From Gordius sp. MW1 (taxonomy: Eukaryota > Nematomorpha > Gordioida > Gordea > Gordiidae): DNA of 64,000 nucleotides. A model generated the notes under the pieces. That model worked only from the letters and a program-made list of their open reading frames with translations. It was not told where the DNA came from and searched no databases. The stretch is taken from positions 32,116,001 through 32,180,000 of the forward strand of contig OZ038526.1 in assembly GCA_964036665.1 (NCBI GenBank), in the 5' to 3' direction. This document shows, piece after piece, positions 1 to 12,611 of the stretch (position 1 is the stretch's first letter; each line of letters starts with the position of its first letter). The translations under genes and the position numbers were made by a program.

Positions 1-632
1 GTAGCTGTAGTTGAAGAAAGTTAGAAATTTAACAACTCTAGTATCAAAGTATTCAAACTGAGAGTCTTAGTTGATTTTTTGATTAAAATGTTTCCATTTG
101 ATTTTTGCGCGAAGCCAGGATTTTCACGAGGGGGGGGGGCAAATCTGGCAAAATTTTTCCCTTTTACAACGCATTTTGTCAAAAATTAAATCAAATTAAA
201 TTAGATGTATATTTTATGTTTCTAGATTTTTAAAAGTGTCTTTAAGTCTTTGATGTAACTAAACTATAATATTTCAACCCATTTAATTTAGTTATTAATC
301 ACTGATTAGGTAAAATATATATATATTAATTTTGTCAATTTCTGCTAAAATATACGCAATTTTTTCTGATATCTGTATTACTCTTAAATAATTTGGTTAT
401 GGCTAGAGATGTTTCAATGGCACGATAGGCGCGCAAATCTTGTTATTATCACGCGACGACATCTCCAATCCATCGTCAAATTATTAATAGCTAAATGATT
501 GCTATAAATTATTTATTCTTTTAATGCGCTAGATCACTCCCCACCCACGCCCTGTAGTAGTCAAGGGAAAGGGGGCCAAGGGGTTGCGACTCACCCCGGT
601 GGTGGTGGCCATTTAAATTTTTACTTCGAAAG
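1..632. other. Non-coding AT-rich flank, probably GBF1 intron
   Basis: No convincing exon is visible. A G-rich tract near 131 follows GAAGCCAGGATTTT, which resembles the end of the GCGTAGCC inverted-repeat family seen elsewhere in the window. Because the first GBF1 exon begins with an acceptor near 632, this stretch is probably intron. That last step is inference. Confidence 0.4.
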
Positions 633-3600
633 ATACTTGAGTCCGCACGCGGCTTGTGGCTTGGCCGAACTCGTTAGACTCAATTGCCCGTCCGGGAAAA
701 TTTGTAAACTAACCGATTGGACCGTGATTTTGGCTTGTTTAGAACGGGTAGGATCTGCAGCTTTTCCACTGTTCTATTCGACTGGCCCAGAATCTACTAA
801 AGCTAATAGCGGTTACTCTAGCACCTTCGAATTGGGTAAATTCCTGGGCGATTTTAATCTTTTTTTTAAGGATTTTTGTATTTTCCGAAGATTAGGTATG
901 GAAAACCTATTTCTCTTTACGTTTCAATTTTTTAACAGCCTTTTGATTGCACCGGCTGTCTAGCTCTCAAAAACTGTAATATGTTATTGATTAGGGAAAA
1001 CATATAAAATATGATGTTTTTCCGAAATTTCGATTTTTAATTATAAATAAGTTTATTATTAGTTAAAAACTCATATTTTGCGAAGATGAATGAAATAATT
1101 GAAAAAAAAGTTAAGTGACTTGCATAATTTGTTTTTGCATTAAAACGCAAAAAATCACGTTAAAACGCCTTATATGTTTATCAGCCATTTTAACGCTATA
1201 TGAACTTCTATGTCAAATAGCCAGGTTTTTGGCCGACCCCCTCAGATTTTTGCTAAATTTGGTTAGTCCTTGTGGGAACTATAAGTATTATTGAATTTTA
1301 AAAGTTTTACCTCATTTGGACTACACTAATTTTAGAGTTGTGGTCGTTCTAAGGTAGTATTGTAAAAACGGCTGGGTCGTTTGGTCGACCTTAAGTTTTA
1401 GTCGACTAAAAATAAGCAGACCAAAAGTTTGACCAAAAAATCTATGCGACTAAGAATAATAGACCAAAAAAGGTCTGTTTATGTTTAGCCGACTAAGAAA
1501 CCAAAGATCGACCAAACAAAATCCAGCGGTTTTTATAACGCTATTTTAAGGTCAAAAATTGGTCTTTTACGACGACATCGGTTCATGACGTAAAATTCGA
1601 TAAAATTGATAAATTATTACTTACCCTTTAATCACATAATCTTTTTGTAAGTGTATATTTTGTGTTTTAACGATGCCATGATGGATTTAGGTAGGGCCAA
1701 CACGCCTACCCACACCAGCGAAAATAAAGGTGAAAAAACGAAAGAATTCCCAAGCTCGGGGGCAACAGAGCTTGGTGTTGAAGATAGCGGGTTTGCTTCT
1801 ACCGATTGCACTATAACGGGCAAATCGAGCAGCGATGATTGGCTAATAGTAAACCCTATGCCCACCGGCTTGGATATATAATTTTTACCCCACAAACATA
1901 TTTTCTATTTTGTAAATATTTTTATGGATTTTGACTTCGCTAATCCTATTGATTTAGCTTTTAATGAGAGCGTGATTTAAAGGGCTTTGCCAAAATACGT
2001 AAGAATTTAATGTAGGATTGCTCGAAAATGGGCTCTGCCTAACTCCTTTATAAAATTTATCACTTATGTAAATATGTTGGGAAAGATTAGACATGAGAAT
2101 ATAGAGTGTTAATCGCTTATGTTTTGGAATGGAAAAATTTGGTCCATAAAATTAGATATAAACACATTTAATATAGATTCTTCAATAAAAATTAAGCCTT
2201 TTTTTATAAATTTAAAAATGTTTTTGATTTCATTTTCAATTCAAAAACTTGTTTACGTAGATTAAATTCATAATTCTTTGCTTGTGATGAATAAGGTAAA
2301 AAATCAAGATGTCATAACGACTTCTTCGGATAGCCGGGAAATCCGGCCCGACCCGGCCCGACTCTGTAATGCCTTGACTGGTTCATACGATTACATGGGC
2401 TCTAACAGTACCGTACGGGTTAGGCTAAAACCTCACAACCCCTTCAGTTTCGCTAAATGCTGCGATACTTTAGCGTTTTTAGTGACCGGTCATTTGACTC
2501 CAGTGAATTTTCACCTAGTTTTGGCCGCCGTGTCAACTTTTGCCGAAGCCTACGTCAGAGGTCCATTCACTCATAGTTTTATCTTTTTTAATGTTTAGAC
2601 ACACGGTATAGCCGTGAAAGTTAATATAATCTGTAAAATAATTAGAGAGGAACTAGAGGGGGGGGGGGACGATAATGTTTTAGGGACGGCAAAATGAAAT
2701 TTTTTAAATTTAAGCCTCAATTAGAATAAGTTTTTGGATTCAGAGGGGGGCAGTCGCCTCTCCCTGCCACCCCCTCTCTACGCCCATGAGCATTGTGTGT
2801 AATGTTATAGCATGTTTTGTATTATAACTTATATAAGTGAATGAGCAACCTGCTTAGAAGTAGATTATTAATTGATGGGCTCCAAAGAAATGTTTGTGTT
2901 TTTTATTTCGTGGTATATTAAATCTTTATTCATCCTCGTTTTGGGTCACATTAAGTCTCTATATTATCTGAAAAATTAGAAATAACCGAATTGTAATATA
3001 CATATATAAACTAAAGGTAAACTATTGTCCCAGAAGAGATGGGTATCTTATACTCCCACCCCCGTTAGAGTTAGAAAGAATTAATAAGCAGGCAATGAGT
3101 AAGGTGTAAGCGTATCGGCCAAGGGGTGCTAATATTGCCTTGAGATGGCTCCTAAAGAAAGTTGAGGGAAGTTTTAAGGCGCATAAAGCATTGATTCCAC
3201 GGTGTTTAATCGACTAAAGCGGCTTAATTGCCTTTTATAGCTCTTATATATCTAGCTAATAGATTTTTTTGAACCCCCTTCATGGCTCAATACATTTAGT
3301 AATATATTGGTATTGATATTGCATACTTGGTGTATAGATAATATAGTGTCTTTGTTCTATCGTCACATTATTCTAACATTTTTCTTTCATTAATAAATAT
3401 TATACCTTTCAAAACCCGACATTGCAAGTTATTTTGGGCGGCCTCAAATTTTTTTTAACTTCAAACATTTTCACATGCAATGGTATTTTGCCATAATAAC
3501 AGGTCGAAGGATAAATGGGAGTAAATTTGTGAGAGCCGGCATGGCTGCTAATACAGAACGGGCGCCCCTCATACACGGGTCCGTCATGGAGTACCTCCTG

Positions 3601-6600
3601 GCTCGCGATAAAAATTTGACCAACCAACCTTGTAGCAACGACAACGAGGGAGAGCAGTCTTCTAGCAAGGGAATTGCTGGTGACTATTGCGATATGCCCG
3701 GTGCCATCGTTAGTTATTACGAGAATAGGCCTCAACCCAACCCTTTTGCCACTGGCTCGGGCTCGGATGGATTCAAGCCGGACCACAAAATTGCATCGAG
3801 TGAGTGATATGTAGAGGTAGATTAAGTCAGTTTAACTAAGTACCAAGGGGCTTAAAGCTTTCATTTGCTATGTTTACCTTAGGTGTATTGTGACTAAGAA
3901 AAGTGAACCAAGAAATCTTTGGTTTGTTCATATTTAGTCGACTAAACAAAACCCACCCTTTTTACGACACTTTATCATGTGTTGAATACTGTGAAAATAT
4001 AGGATAATTCTAGGTTTTATTTCTCGTTTCTATCATTTAATTTTAAGACTTGCCAACGCTTTAATTAGAAACAACGATAGTGGTCAATAAGGTTCAAAAC
4101 GTATGACTTTGAATGCTCACAACTCAGTGATTCACGTTCAAAAACTAATATAAAATTGCAAATTCTAGACAATTATTGACACTTTTTCTATCTGCGACGT
4201 GGTTTACGTAAAAATTTATTTTATTTCCTTTTACACGTTTGCAAATTAGGTGTAATTTGGCTTACGGTTTAGATTTTTCTTGACGGCAATCTTATCTATT
4301 TTTTCATACTATTTTATCTTTTTTTTCAAATCAATTATAAGCCTTTTAAGAAAATTATTTAAGAATTTTTGTATTTATTTACGTAACTAATAAAATTTGT
4401 GTGACAATTTCGTTTTTTAGGTCACAAAATTAAACGTACAAAATCTGGGTCTGGTCGGGCCAAGGTTGAAACTGGAATGGTGATGGGGATTGAGAAGGGG
4501 GGTGAAGCGGAAGACGAAAACCTAGAGGATGAAAGTGACACTTACTACGAACCCCAGGGGGAAGGCAGTAGTGATTCTAACCCTCCAGTCTCTAAAGCTA
4601 ATCGGTAATTTTGTTCCCATTTTTACAAATTTGTTAAGTCTTAGGAATGATATATGTAAAGTAATTTTTTAGTTTTAATCAATATACTCTACAATTTTAT
4701 GGAATAAACTAATAATTTTGCGAGGATACGCTATCAAAAATGCCTTTTAAGTTGGTAACCTTAATTCATGACAATGAACTGAGAGCTCTATGGTGTAATT
4801 GTGGCAGTAGTACCAAGCTTTGCCTACTGTTACTAAACCAATCGCATTATAATGAATTACTGGTCAACAAACAAACTTACTCTAAAGTGTTAAATTATAA
4901 TAACACTGGACAAAAAAGAAAGAATAGCATTGTAAAATCAACCGGAAAACGTTTGACACACTAAGGGTTTTTTTGTGGTGAACACGATTATGTTTTTAGT
5001 TTTTTTCCTATACGTCAAGTTTTTGAAATAATTGAGTTCAAAGTTGCAAAAATATGCGTTTGTGTCCCTTTAGAAAGGTGCATATCGAGAAAATAAATCG
5101 TCAGAAATTTGAAAAAAAAGAACTTAGGGTGATAAAGCGAATATAAAGGAAAAACAGAAGCAAACAATTCCGATTCATTAGCAAATTATTGACTTTTGAA
5201 AAACGCCAAGGCTTTTTTAGCAACTTTGACATCAAATATTTCAAAAATTTGACGTTTAGGGGAAAAAATTAAAAATAAATTTATGTTCACCGTGAAAAAT
5301 TTTGTGAGAATTTGCAAACATTTGCCGGTTGATTTTCCATGTTGAACCGTGTAATTAGCGAATTTGAGAATTTGTAATAAAATATACATAATTTTAATTC
5401 TTTTTTACGGGTAGTTTGAAATCGGTCGAATCTGTAGACAAGATGGCCACGAGCGGAAGTTTTTTCAGTCGACTTAGGCCATCCTCTCCCAACCCAATAA
5501 CTCCCGAAGGAAACCAAGAACCTGAAAGTCACGTTAAAAAGGGAAACCCCAAACCCCACGAGGCATACAGGGACGTCCATTACCAAGTTTGCTGGATTCA
5601 TTGATAAAATTTAATTTTATACTCGTGTTCTATGGGAAGTTGAGGTTTTCAAACTTTTATTTTTATTGCTATGCAATTTATGAACTCGTTTTTGGTTGTC
5701 CGTTTGTCCTGTCTAACTTGTTTATTTTAATTGCTATGCAATATATGGGCTGTAAAAAATGTCCTGTCCTGTTCAACTTTGGATTATGATGGAAACGGAC
5801 GTTTCTGGAAAAGACTTTTTTGCTTTTTTAGTTTTAACTTTATAATAAATGGAATTAACTATACAAACTTTACTAATAAAATTTCGTTATATTAATGAGA
5901 GGTTATAAAATTTTTTAGCTTAATATGATTTTAAACGGCTCGGGGTCTCAGGTGACCCTACCAACTAACGGAGTGTTAAAAATGTTTTCCAGATTATCCG
6001 AGCTTCTTTAGATATGACCAGGGTTATAGTTTGTGGTTTATATGTCCTAATTATTCTCCAGTTGCTTATAAATTGTAATTTGCCTCTGCCAGGAGATCTA
6101 ACTAGTAGTGTCGTAAAAAGACCGGGGTTTTGTTTACTCGACCTTTGTTTGGTTCAGTGAAAAACAGACCAAAAATTATTGGTAAACTTAATTTTTGGTT
6201 CTGCTTTTTAAATTTCGATTAAGAAAAAACAGACCAAAGGCCAATGGTCCTTTTTGTTTGGGCGACTTACACCAAAAGTCGACGAAACAAATTCTAGATC
6301 TATTTGCAACACTACCTAGAATCGTCAGACTTATATTGCATTTCCCATACTAAAATACGTCTAATTAAAATAATGTTTAGATATTGGATATAATGTATGC
6401 CATGCAAACACAAGCCAAGGCGGTACTTTACGAATCAACCCAATTTTCGCCCGGTAAAATGAACGTGTCCAATGATAAGAATGCCGATTATGCTTTGTGG
6501 ATCTCCAATTTCTTATGGCCTACCGTGTGGAGACCTTTACTTAAGGGTACTGCAAAATTTCATAATGCTTTTTTACTTACTATGCTTTTAAAGCATATTT

Positions 6601-9600
6601 GAGCCAACCAACACCATTCCACATTTATAACTGACCTAATTTTGTTGTTTTCTTACGCATAGCACTAAGGTGAATGTGGGGTAATTTTAATAAATAAACG
6701 ATTATCAACTAGCTATGGTGTAGCCAGAGCACTTGAATCATGGAAGGGACAAGAAGTTTGATAAGATTTAGGTAGTAGGACATTTGAAATTTTTATTCCC
6801 TCATGAATTTACTCTCAAAAATGTAGAAATAGACTATGTCTTTTAATCATTTTATTAATTGCTATGCAATTTATGGGCTCGCTTTTGGTTGTCCATCCTG
6901 TCCTGTCCAACATGCTATTTTTTAATAATCGCCGTGGAAACTTATACGGGTTTTTAATGCCTGTGTTTAATGCTTCTATAAAAGACTTTTATTTTGCCTT
7001 CGCACATAGATTAGCTAATATTGGCTTAAATTTTTTCGACCTCGCTCGAGCCCAAATTCTATACTAAAGAAAATTTTAAAAAAATATATAAAACTTAGGA
7101 TATTCCGAGCACATATTATTCTTCTCGTTTTGCCCCACGTCTTTTTAAACGGGCTCTTTGTCTAAATTGTTTGGTTCGGTTAATTATTAAATTGGCTTTC
7201 TCTTTACAAGAGCAATCGCTTATTATGGCTTGTTTTTAGACGAGTTTATTGTGTAATTATTTAAAAGTTTCTCTAAAGTTCTCCTATTCATAATCCTTAG
7301 CGTTAAAACGTTATTCTAAAGTCAAATAAGTTAATTTTATTTGAATAAAACGAATAAATATGAAATAAACGGTTAATCGGGAAATTTTTTATCTCACTCC
7401 TAAAGCTTTATATTCAATAGAGAGCAACTTGAAACTTGTTTTTGTTGATAAAGAGGTATGGGGATGGCTTAAAAAGCCTTAATTTTGTGAGTACTTTAGG
7501 TCATAACGGGGTTAGTAATGTTTACTTTTTAAAATCTTATTGCGATTTTTGGATTTGAAATAAACCAACAAATTATATTTTTTTATAATGTCTCACCAGG
7601 TATGGCTCGTATGTGTTGTGACCGTAGGAGACAAGTGAGAATGACGGCATTGACTTATTTGCAAAGATCGCTTTTGGCAGCAGATTTGCAAGAACTAAGC
7701 GGAGCTGATTGGGAAAATTGCTTTTCAGAAGTAACAAAAAGTCCAATATTATAAACTGCTAAATGGCGATTTTGCCAAGGCTGAAGCCACACAATTTGGT
7801 TAAGATTGAGGTGGTAGAGCTGTATAAAAAAAATTTGAGCTTTTTAAAAAAATTTAGAGAAATTAAATGATTTTAGAGTTTTTTTTAATCTTTGGGTTAT
7901 AACCTTGTTTTTGCACATGGCCCTGAACGCGTGAATTTATAATGTAAATTAAGAGTTTGAATAAGCATCTGGGCTTTAGAATATAGACTAGCTAATGTTT
8001 GCTGGTTAGCTTTAATATTTCTGACCCCGCCTAGTCAAAATTCCATTTTACTTGTGTGCTCGACTGATTACCTTTATAAATTTCTTTTTTGCCACTTGTT
8101 TAACTTGTTGCTTTATAACGGAGAATTGCAAAACTGGCTAAATAATTGCCGACAAACTTATCTTTAAGGCCCTAATATCGGATAAAATAATTTTTATAAA
8201 ATATAAAAACCATGTTACAGGTCTTGTTCCCACTTACGTCACACCTCTTGAACAACGATACGCGACCCAAATTACCGGCCAAAGATTTATCGGGCTTGGA
8301 AGAAACTAGGCATCGGGCCGCCACACTGTTAGCTAAAGTGTTTCTTCAACACTTAAGCCTTCTATCCCCACCCGGCCCACCAGGCACCGGCTGCTCCCCG
8401 CTCTTCACTTCCCTTTGGCTCGCTATACTCGATTTTATGGATCGATTCGTGCACGTTTCGGGCGACGGCAACGACATGCTGGTAATTCATTTGAAATCTG
8501 GGAGCATTTTTACATAGATTTTATAGATTTTGGAATTTGGATTTTATTTGTATGAAGCTGTGTTGCGAAATCGACTGGGTTTTGTTTGGTCGCCTTTGAT
8601 CTCAGTCGACTAAAACCAAAGGTAGACTAAACAAAATCGAGCCGTTTTTACAACACTAGTACGAAGTATGAGATGCTATTCTTTCCTCTGCCCTAATTCA
8701 AGTTCTTGATGGTTTTTACGATCTTATCTATGACTTTTAAGGTTAGTTTTTCAAAATCTCTACAAATGATACAATGCCGATTGCAAATCTTTAAACTTTT
8801 AGTAGTTTAATTGTTGACTTCAGGCGCGTAGCCAGAATTTTCTCGAGGGGGAAGAAAACTGCAAAAAAAAATTCGACACTTTTATTTATAATGTAACAAA
8901 AGTAAACTTTGCTTACAATATATGCGAAACTTGGAAAAATCTCTTCTCTCCATTAATCAGAGTTTACTATCGATTTTATACCTTAAAAAAGGACATGGAC
9001 CTTCAAAAAAATTTCAAATTTTGGTCAAGGGGGTGGAAAATTCCCGCTTTCTGCCCCCTTGGCTACGCGCCTTGTTGACTTGTGTGGGTTCCCCCCCCCT
9101 TCCATAATTTTAAATTTGAACGAGCTAGAGAAGGCCAATCATGTTTAAGTGACCGATTAAGGCATATCGTCGAATGTATCACACGCGAATACAAGATATT
9201 TAGTCTAGAAATATCCCATATTTAAAGACCTATTGAAATTATCAAATTTAGTTTTTTTTAAAGCTTAGATATGATTAACATCGTGAATCATTTTTATTGT
9301 GTTTGCTAATTATTCGGCTAAAAAAGGGTGTGGTCTTATTGGGTTTTAATAGAATGACGGCAGTTATTAATAAAATCATTAGTACCTTGCCTCACTTACA
9401 TAAAACCTATCGACATTTTGGCCAAGATATTAGTATTCTGTAGATGAGGTAAAAGGTATACGTTAGTTTATTTCGTGATATATAACAAAAATATGTTCCG
9501 ATACAATTGATAATTACGATTGAATATACAACAATTTTTTCCAACAATTTTATAACAATGAATTGTGTTATTTGGAATTAAAAATTTATAGCTATGGCTC

Positions 9601-11846
9601 GTAGATGGGGAAGATTAAGATTATTTTTTTAAGTACATGAGTTTTTTACGAATTTTTATGTGCCAGTTTTCTCCGGCAAAAAGTAATAAAAATCGTTTAA
9701 ATATTTATATCTCAAAAGCAATCATGATCGTTAATCATCAAAAAATAAGAGTAAGAGCAATAAAAATCGTTAATCAGCAAAAAAAAGGAGTTAGAGAGGG
9801 GAACACCACAGACATCTACTCTAAATTGATGATTTTTTTTTTGATTTTTAATAGGAAATACTGTTCTTTCTATTATAATGGTCAATCGATTAAACTAAAC
9901 TTATACAGGCCGAAGCTATTCCAGAATCCTTGAAGAATATGCTATTGGTGATGGAAACGTCGGGAATTTTTCACCAAGATCCCGGCCTCCGAGAACTAAC
10001 TTGGGATCGTATAAATTCCTTTTTACCCAAAATATTGCTAGAAATTCGATTTCAACAACAATTCACCCCCACCCCGCCTTCCACTCCTTACAGCACTCCT
10101 CTTATGCCACAGGCGAGTGAACAACCGTCCGATGGGAATTTGCCTGCTTATTCGGCTCATCATTATCAAAGTTAGAAGGCATTTTTATTAAATTTTATAG
10201 ATTTTTTTCCCTCGTAACGAATATTGTTAAGAGATTTATTCTCAGTATTTTGTTTTAATTTGATAATGATGTCCTTGAATAGGACGAAATATTATTACAA
10301 TTATTATTATTTTTAGCGCCCTCTAATGCTCCTGATAATAAATCTTTTGAAAAGCATTTTTATTTGCTTAATTTATAACCTTGTCTCATTGTAAGTTTTT
10401 TACATTTTTATTTGCTTAATTTATAACCTTGTCTCATTGTAAGTTTTTTACTTTACACCTTTTAAATCTAAGTGCACTGTGGGGTTTATGTTTTTAAAAG
10501 GTGGTGAATTTTTGTCATGTTGTAATTATGGCCTCCTATAGCAATTTTGCAAATTTTAGTGTTTTAATAAACGTATCGCATTCTATATGTGTTAGTAAAA
10601 ACTTTATTTTCAATAACCGTACTAAACTCCTGGCGACATAATGTTTTGTTTTGTACTTATAAAAATCTGCTAAAACCCTTATTTTTATTTGAAATCATTT
10701 ATTTATTGTTTATCGTGCTAGGCGAAGTTCCATCCTATTACCAACCCCCGAACGGTACCAACTTAGGATTTCAAGGTCCTAGCCAAATGGACGCGTACAA
10801 CACGTCTTCACCGATACCCCAAGGTGGTATACAGTTTATATAAAATATACCTTGCTAGTGTTTGTTGTAAAAATGGCTGAGTTTTGTTTGGTCGACCTTT
10901 GGCTCAACTAAGACTTACGATCAACTCTGATCTGTTTCCCAAATTTTATAAAAATAGACCAAAAATCCTTTAATCTGTTTATGTTCGGTCGACTAAAACC
11001 ATGGTTCAACTAAGACGAATGGCCGACACTGGTCTATTTTTAAATTTAGACTAAGCCTTGAGGTCGAGTAGGAAAAACATACCAAATAACCTTTAATCTG
11101 TTCATGTTTGGCCCACTTAACCAAAGGTCGACCAAACAAAACCCAGCCGTTTATACAACACTATAGTCGCCTACGCAGATCCAAAAATGTATATTAAATT
11201 GCTTAGTTTTTTTTTATTTGGGAGGGGGGTATTGGTATGAGAAAGAATAGGCCAGTTTACCTGCCATATACGATCGACCTTAGCATCTTAATTATGGTGA
11301 ATGTAAATTGAATTTCAATTATAGCATTCCTTAATTGCTTAAATCGATCGTTTTCTTTGTTGGGCACTTTTAATTTTATTTTTGCTCCATTCAAAATGAT
11401 ACTTACTTATACATGGGCGTAGCCCGGATTGGAGCTAGAGGGGGGGGCAATAATGCTTTAGGGAGGGGTAAAATGATATTTTTTGAAATTTAAGCCTTAT
11501 AATTATATTAAATTTTGCGATTTAGAGGAGAGGGGGGTACACTGCCACCCCTACGCCCATGGACTTATACAAGGAAATTTAAAACCACGCTAATATGATT
11601 TTAAATTCACATTCAATGTTTTAATTAGAACTCATAAAATAAGTCAATCATAATTTGTAATGTTTCTTAATAAAACCCATCATATTTTTAGATGTTGTGG
11701 GCGGAGATAGCATAGCTACTAGCTCTTCCATTCCATATTACGGCCCAGGTTATTACCACCCGAGCCAATACGATCCTATGGGAACCATTAACAGGGTCGA
11801 TACAGATCAACCCACAACCACTTTCGTAGGGCACGAACAAATATAA
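633..11846 (+). CDS. GBF1: GBF1-type Arf guanine nucleotide exchange factor, 3' half (partial)
   Basis: This is the C-terminal part of the Golgi brefeldin-A-resistance factor that activates Arf at the cis-Golgi. Exons are about 633-835, 1691-1848, 2296-2560, 3503-3799, 4421-4604, 5415-5586, 6381-6546, 7600-7730, 8221-8481, 9909-10170, 10722-10826 and 11692-11846 (TAA). All phases join, giving about 786 codons. Family landmarks in order are ACGLAELVRLN, DDWLIVKNQDV across a junction, CCDTLAFLV, LDIMYAMQTQAKA, LWPTVWRPLLKG, CCDRRRQVRMTALTYLQRSL, SGLEETRHRAATLLAKVFLQ, LWLAILDFMDRF and EAIPESLKNMLLVMETSGIF. These lie in the HDS region; the DCB, HUS and Sec7 parts are off the left edge. The tail is Pro/Tyr/Ser-rich. 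The last-but-one exon has two phase-compatible donors (after 10823 or 10826). An AATAAA lies at 11992. The first exon boundary is the least certain. Confidence 0.93.
1356..1544. repeat. GTCGACC inverted-repeat element (MITE-like), copy 1
   Basis: The ends TTGTAAAAACGGCTGGGT and ATCCAGCGGTTTTTATAA are imperfect inverted repeats. Inside are GTCGACC/GGTCGAC arms and CAGACCAAAA/TTGGTCTG words. It lies in a GBF1 intron. No coding capacity is seen. Confidence 0.7.
2643..2788. repeat. GGGCGTAGCC-family element, left end truncated
   Basis: A poly-G tract is followed by GGGACGGCAAAATGAAATT, an AT core and CCCCCTCTCTACGCCCATG. The same order recurs at 11412, 12306, 54912 and 55507. It lies in a GBF1 intron. 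Confidence 0.65.
3880..3972. repeat. GTCGACC element, half copy
   Basis: Only the right half is clear: TTTAGTCGACTAAACAAAAC followed by CCACCCTTTTTACGACACT. It lies in the GBF1 intron after exon 3503-3799. Confidence 0.6.
5665..5795. repeat. Dispersed repeat with GCTATGCAATTTATG
   Basis: The words TTGCTATGCAATTTATG and TTTTGGTTGTCCGTTTGTCC recur at 6855 and 40418. Here the first word appears twice about 70 bp apart, suggesting a local duplication. No ends or coding sequence could be defined. Confidence 0.5.
6105..6314. repeat. GTCGACC inverted-repeat element, copy 3
   Basis: It begins AGTGTCGTAAAAAGACCGGG and ends TTTGCAACACT, with CTCGACCTTTG and CAAAAGTCGACGAAAC as inner inverted words. 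It is a diverged copy ending about 65 bp before a GBF1 exon acceptor. Confidence 0.65.
6850..7065. repeat. Dispersed repeat with GCTATGCAATTTATG, longer copy
   Basis: Starting at TTAATTGCTATGCAATTTAT, it aligns by eye over about 200 bp with 40418-40640. Shared features include TTTTGGTTGTCC, CGTGGAAACTTA and AGATTAGCTAATATTGGCTT. A relic around 7940-8075 shares the last segment. Confidence 0.55.
8559..8658. repeat. GTCGACC inverted-repeat element, minimal copy
   Basis: This is the shortest complete copy, about 100 bp. It has GTGTTGCGAAATCGACTGGG at the left, GAGCCGTTTTTACAACAC at the right, and inner TCAGTCGACTAAAAC near the dyad. Confidence 0.7.
8821..9073. mobile_element. hAT-type MITE with AGGCGCGTAGCC ends and 8-bp TSD
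   Basis: The inverted ends are AGGCGCGTAGCCAG and TGGCTACGCGCCT. Both sides are flanked by GTTGACTT (8813-8820 and 9074-9081), an 8-bp duplication typical of hAT transposition. The interior has no transposase. It lies in a GBF1 intron. A related end sits near position 110. Confidence 0.75.
10356..10451. repeat. 48-bp tandem duplication
   Basis: A 48-bp unit starting ATTTTTATTTGCTTAATTT is present twice head to tail with no visible difference. This suggests a recent local duplication in a GBF1 intron. Confidence 0.85.
10855..11163. repeat. GTCGACC inverted-repeat element, long copy
   Basis: It begins TAGTGTTTGTTGTAAAAATG and ends AAACCCAGCCGTTTATACAA. It is longer than the other copies, with three internal blocks of ATAGACCAAA / GTCGACTAAAACC, which suggests nested or tandemly expanded arms. 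It fills much of the last GBF1 intron. Confidence 0.7.
11412..11561. repeat. GGGCGTAGCC-family MITE
   Basis: The ends CATGGGCGTAGCCCGGATT and CCCCTACGCCCATG are inverted repeats around a poly-G / AT-rich core. ACTTATA occurs on both sides, a possible 7-8 bp target duplication. Confidence 0.7.
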
Positions 11847-12611
11847 AATTGCACACAACACATTTACACACACGCTAATATATATATATATATATATGAT
11901 ATGAGTATACGCACGTTTTTTGGGGGCAGTGAAATATTGCATCAGCTATTTAATTTTACACGTTCCGACACATCGCTCAGAACGATTTAATAATAAATGT
12001 GGGTTTGGTCTTGTTTTTACTTCTAATACCCTTCGACGAGTGCCTTCAAATAAGGCAGGACAAGTCAAATTTTAATTTTTTCCCTCCGCTGAGTATTGTA
12101 AAATCTCATCACGAACCCATGAATTTAAACCCCCCCCCCTCTCCTTTTTTGGAATAATCAAGTAGTCAATTTTATACTGAAATATAGGTTGAAAGCGGCA
12201 GCCTTTCTGCAATAATTTAGGTAGCCTTTGTTTTATGAAGCCTTTTCTAAAGTCTTAAAATGATAGGAAAAGTTTTGCAAAGTCAATACTTTTTTAAACC
12301 CTACCGCCATGGGCGTAGCGAGGATTAGATTTAGAAGGAGGCAATAATGATTTAGGGAGGGGCAAAATGATAATTTTTTGTAATTTTTGCCATAATTATA
12401 TTAAATTTTGAAGAATTTTTGGATTTCGAGGGAAGCAGCCGCCTTTTCCTGCCACCCCCTATGCCTAGTAAGATTGGCTTTAAGTGACTCTTGAAGTACT
12501 ATAGGGCAGCCAGCGCATAAAATCACAGACCTCTTCATGTGAAATCGCAGTTATTATACACGAACGCTATAAGAGTTTTGATACAATGTACGATATAAAA
12601 AGGATGCATCA
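11847..12611. other. Convergent intergenic region between GBF1 and PWP1
   Basis: It lies between the two stop codons and should hold both 3' UTRs. A (TA)n run sits near 11879, AATAAA at 11992 fits the GBF1 poly(A) signal, and a GGGCGTAGCC-family copy occupies 12306-12468. No gene was seen. Confidence 0.6.
12306..12468. repeat. GGGCGTAGCC-family MITE, diverged copy
   Basis: It begins CATGGGCGTAGCGAGGATTA and ends CCACCCCCTATGCC, with the shared GGGAGGGGCAAAATGATA core. It lies in the likely 3' flank of both genes. Confidence 0.65.

Noticed and set aside
637-963. The whole open frame beyond 835 as GBF1 coding
   Set aside because: Similarity to GBF1 stops at the donor at 836, and the phase fits the next exon at 1691; the rest is intron translation.
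4740-4964. 74-codon open frame between GBF1 exons
   Set aside because: It matches no GBF1 segment; the flanking exons (ending 4604, starting 5415) already join in phase.
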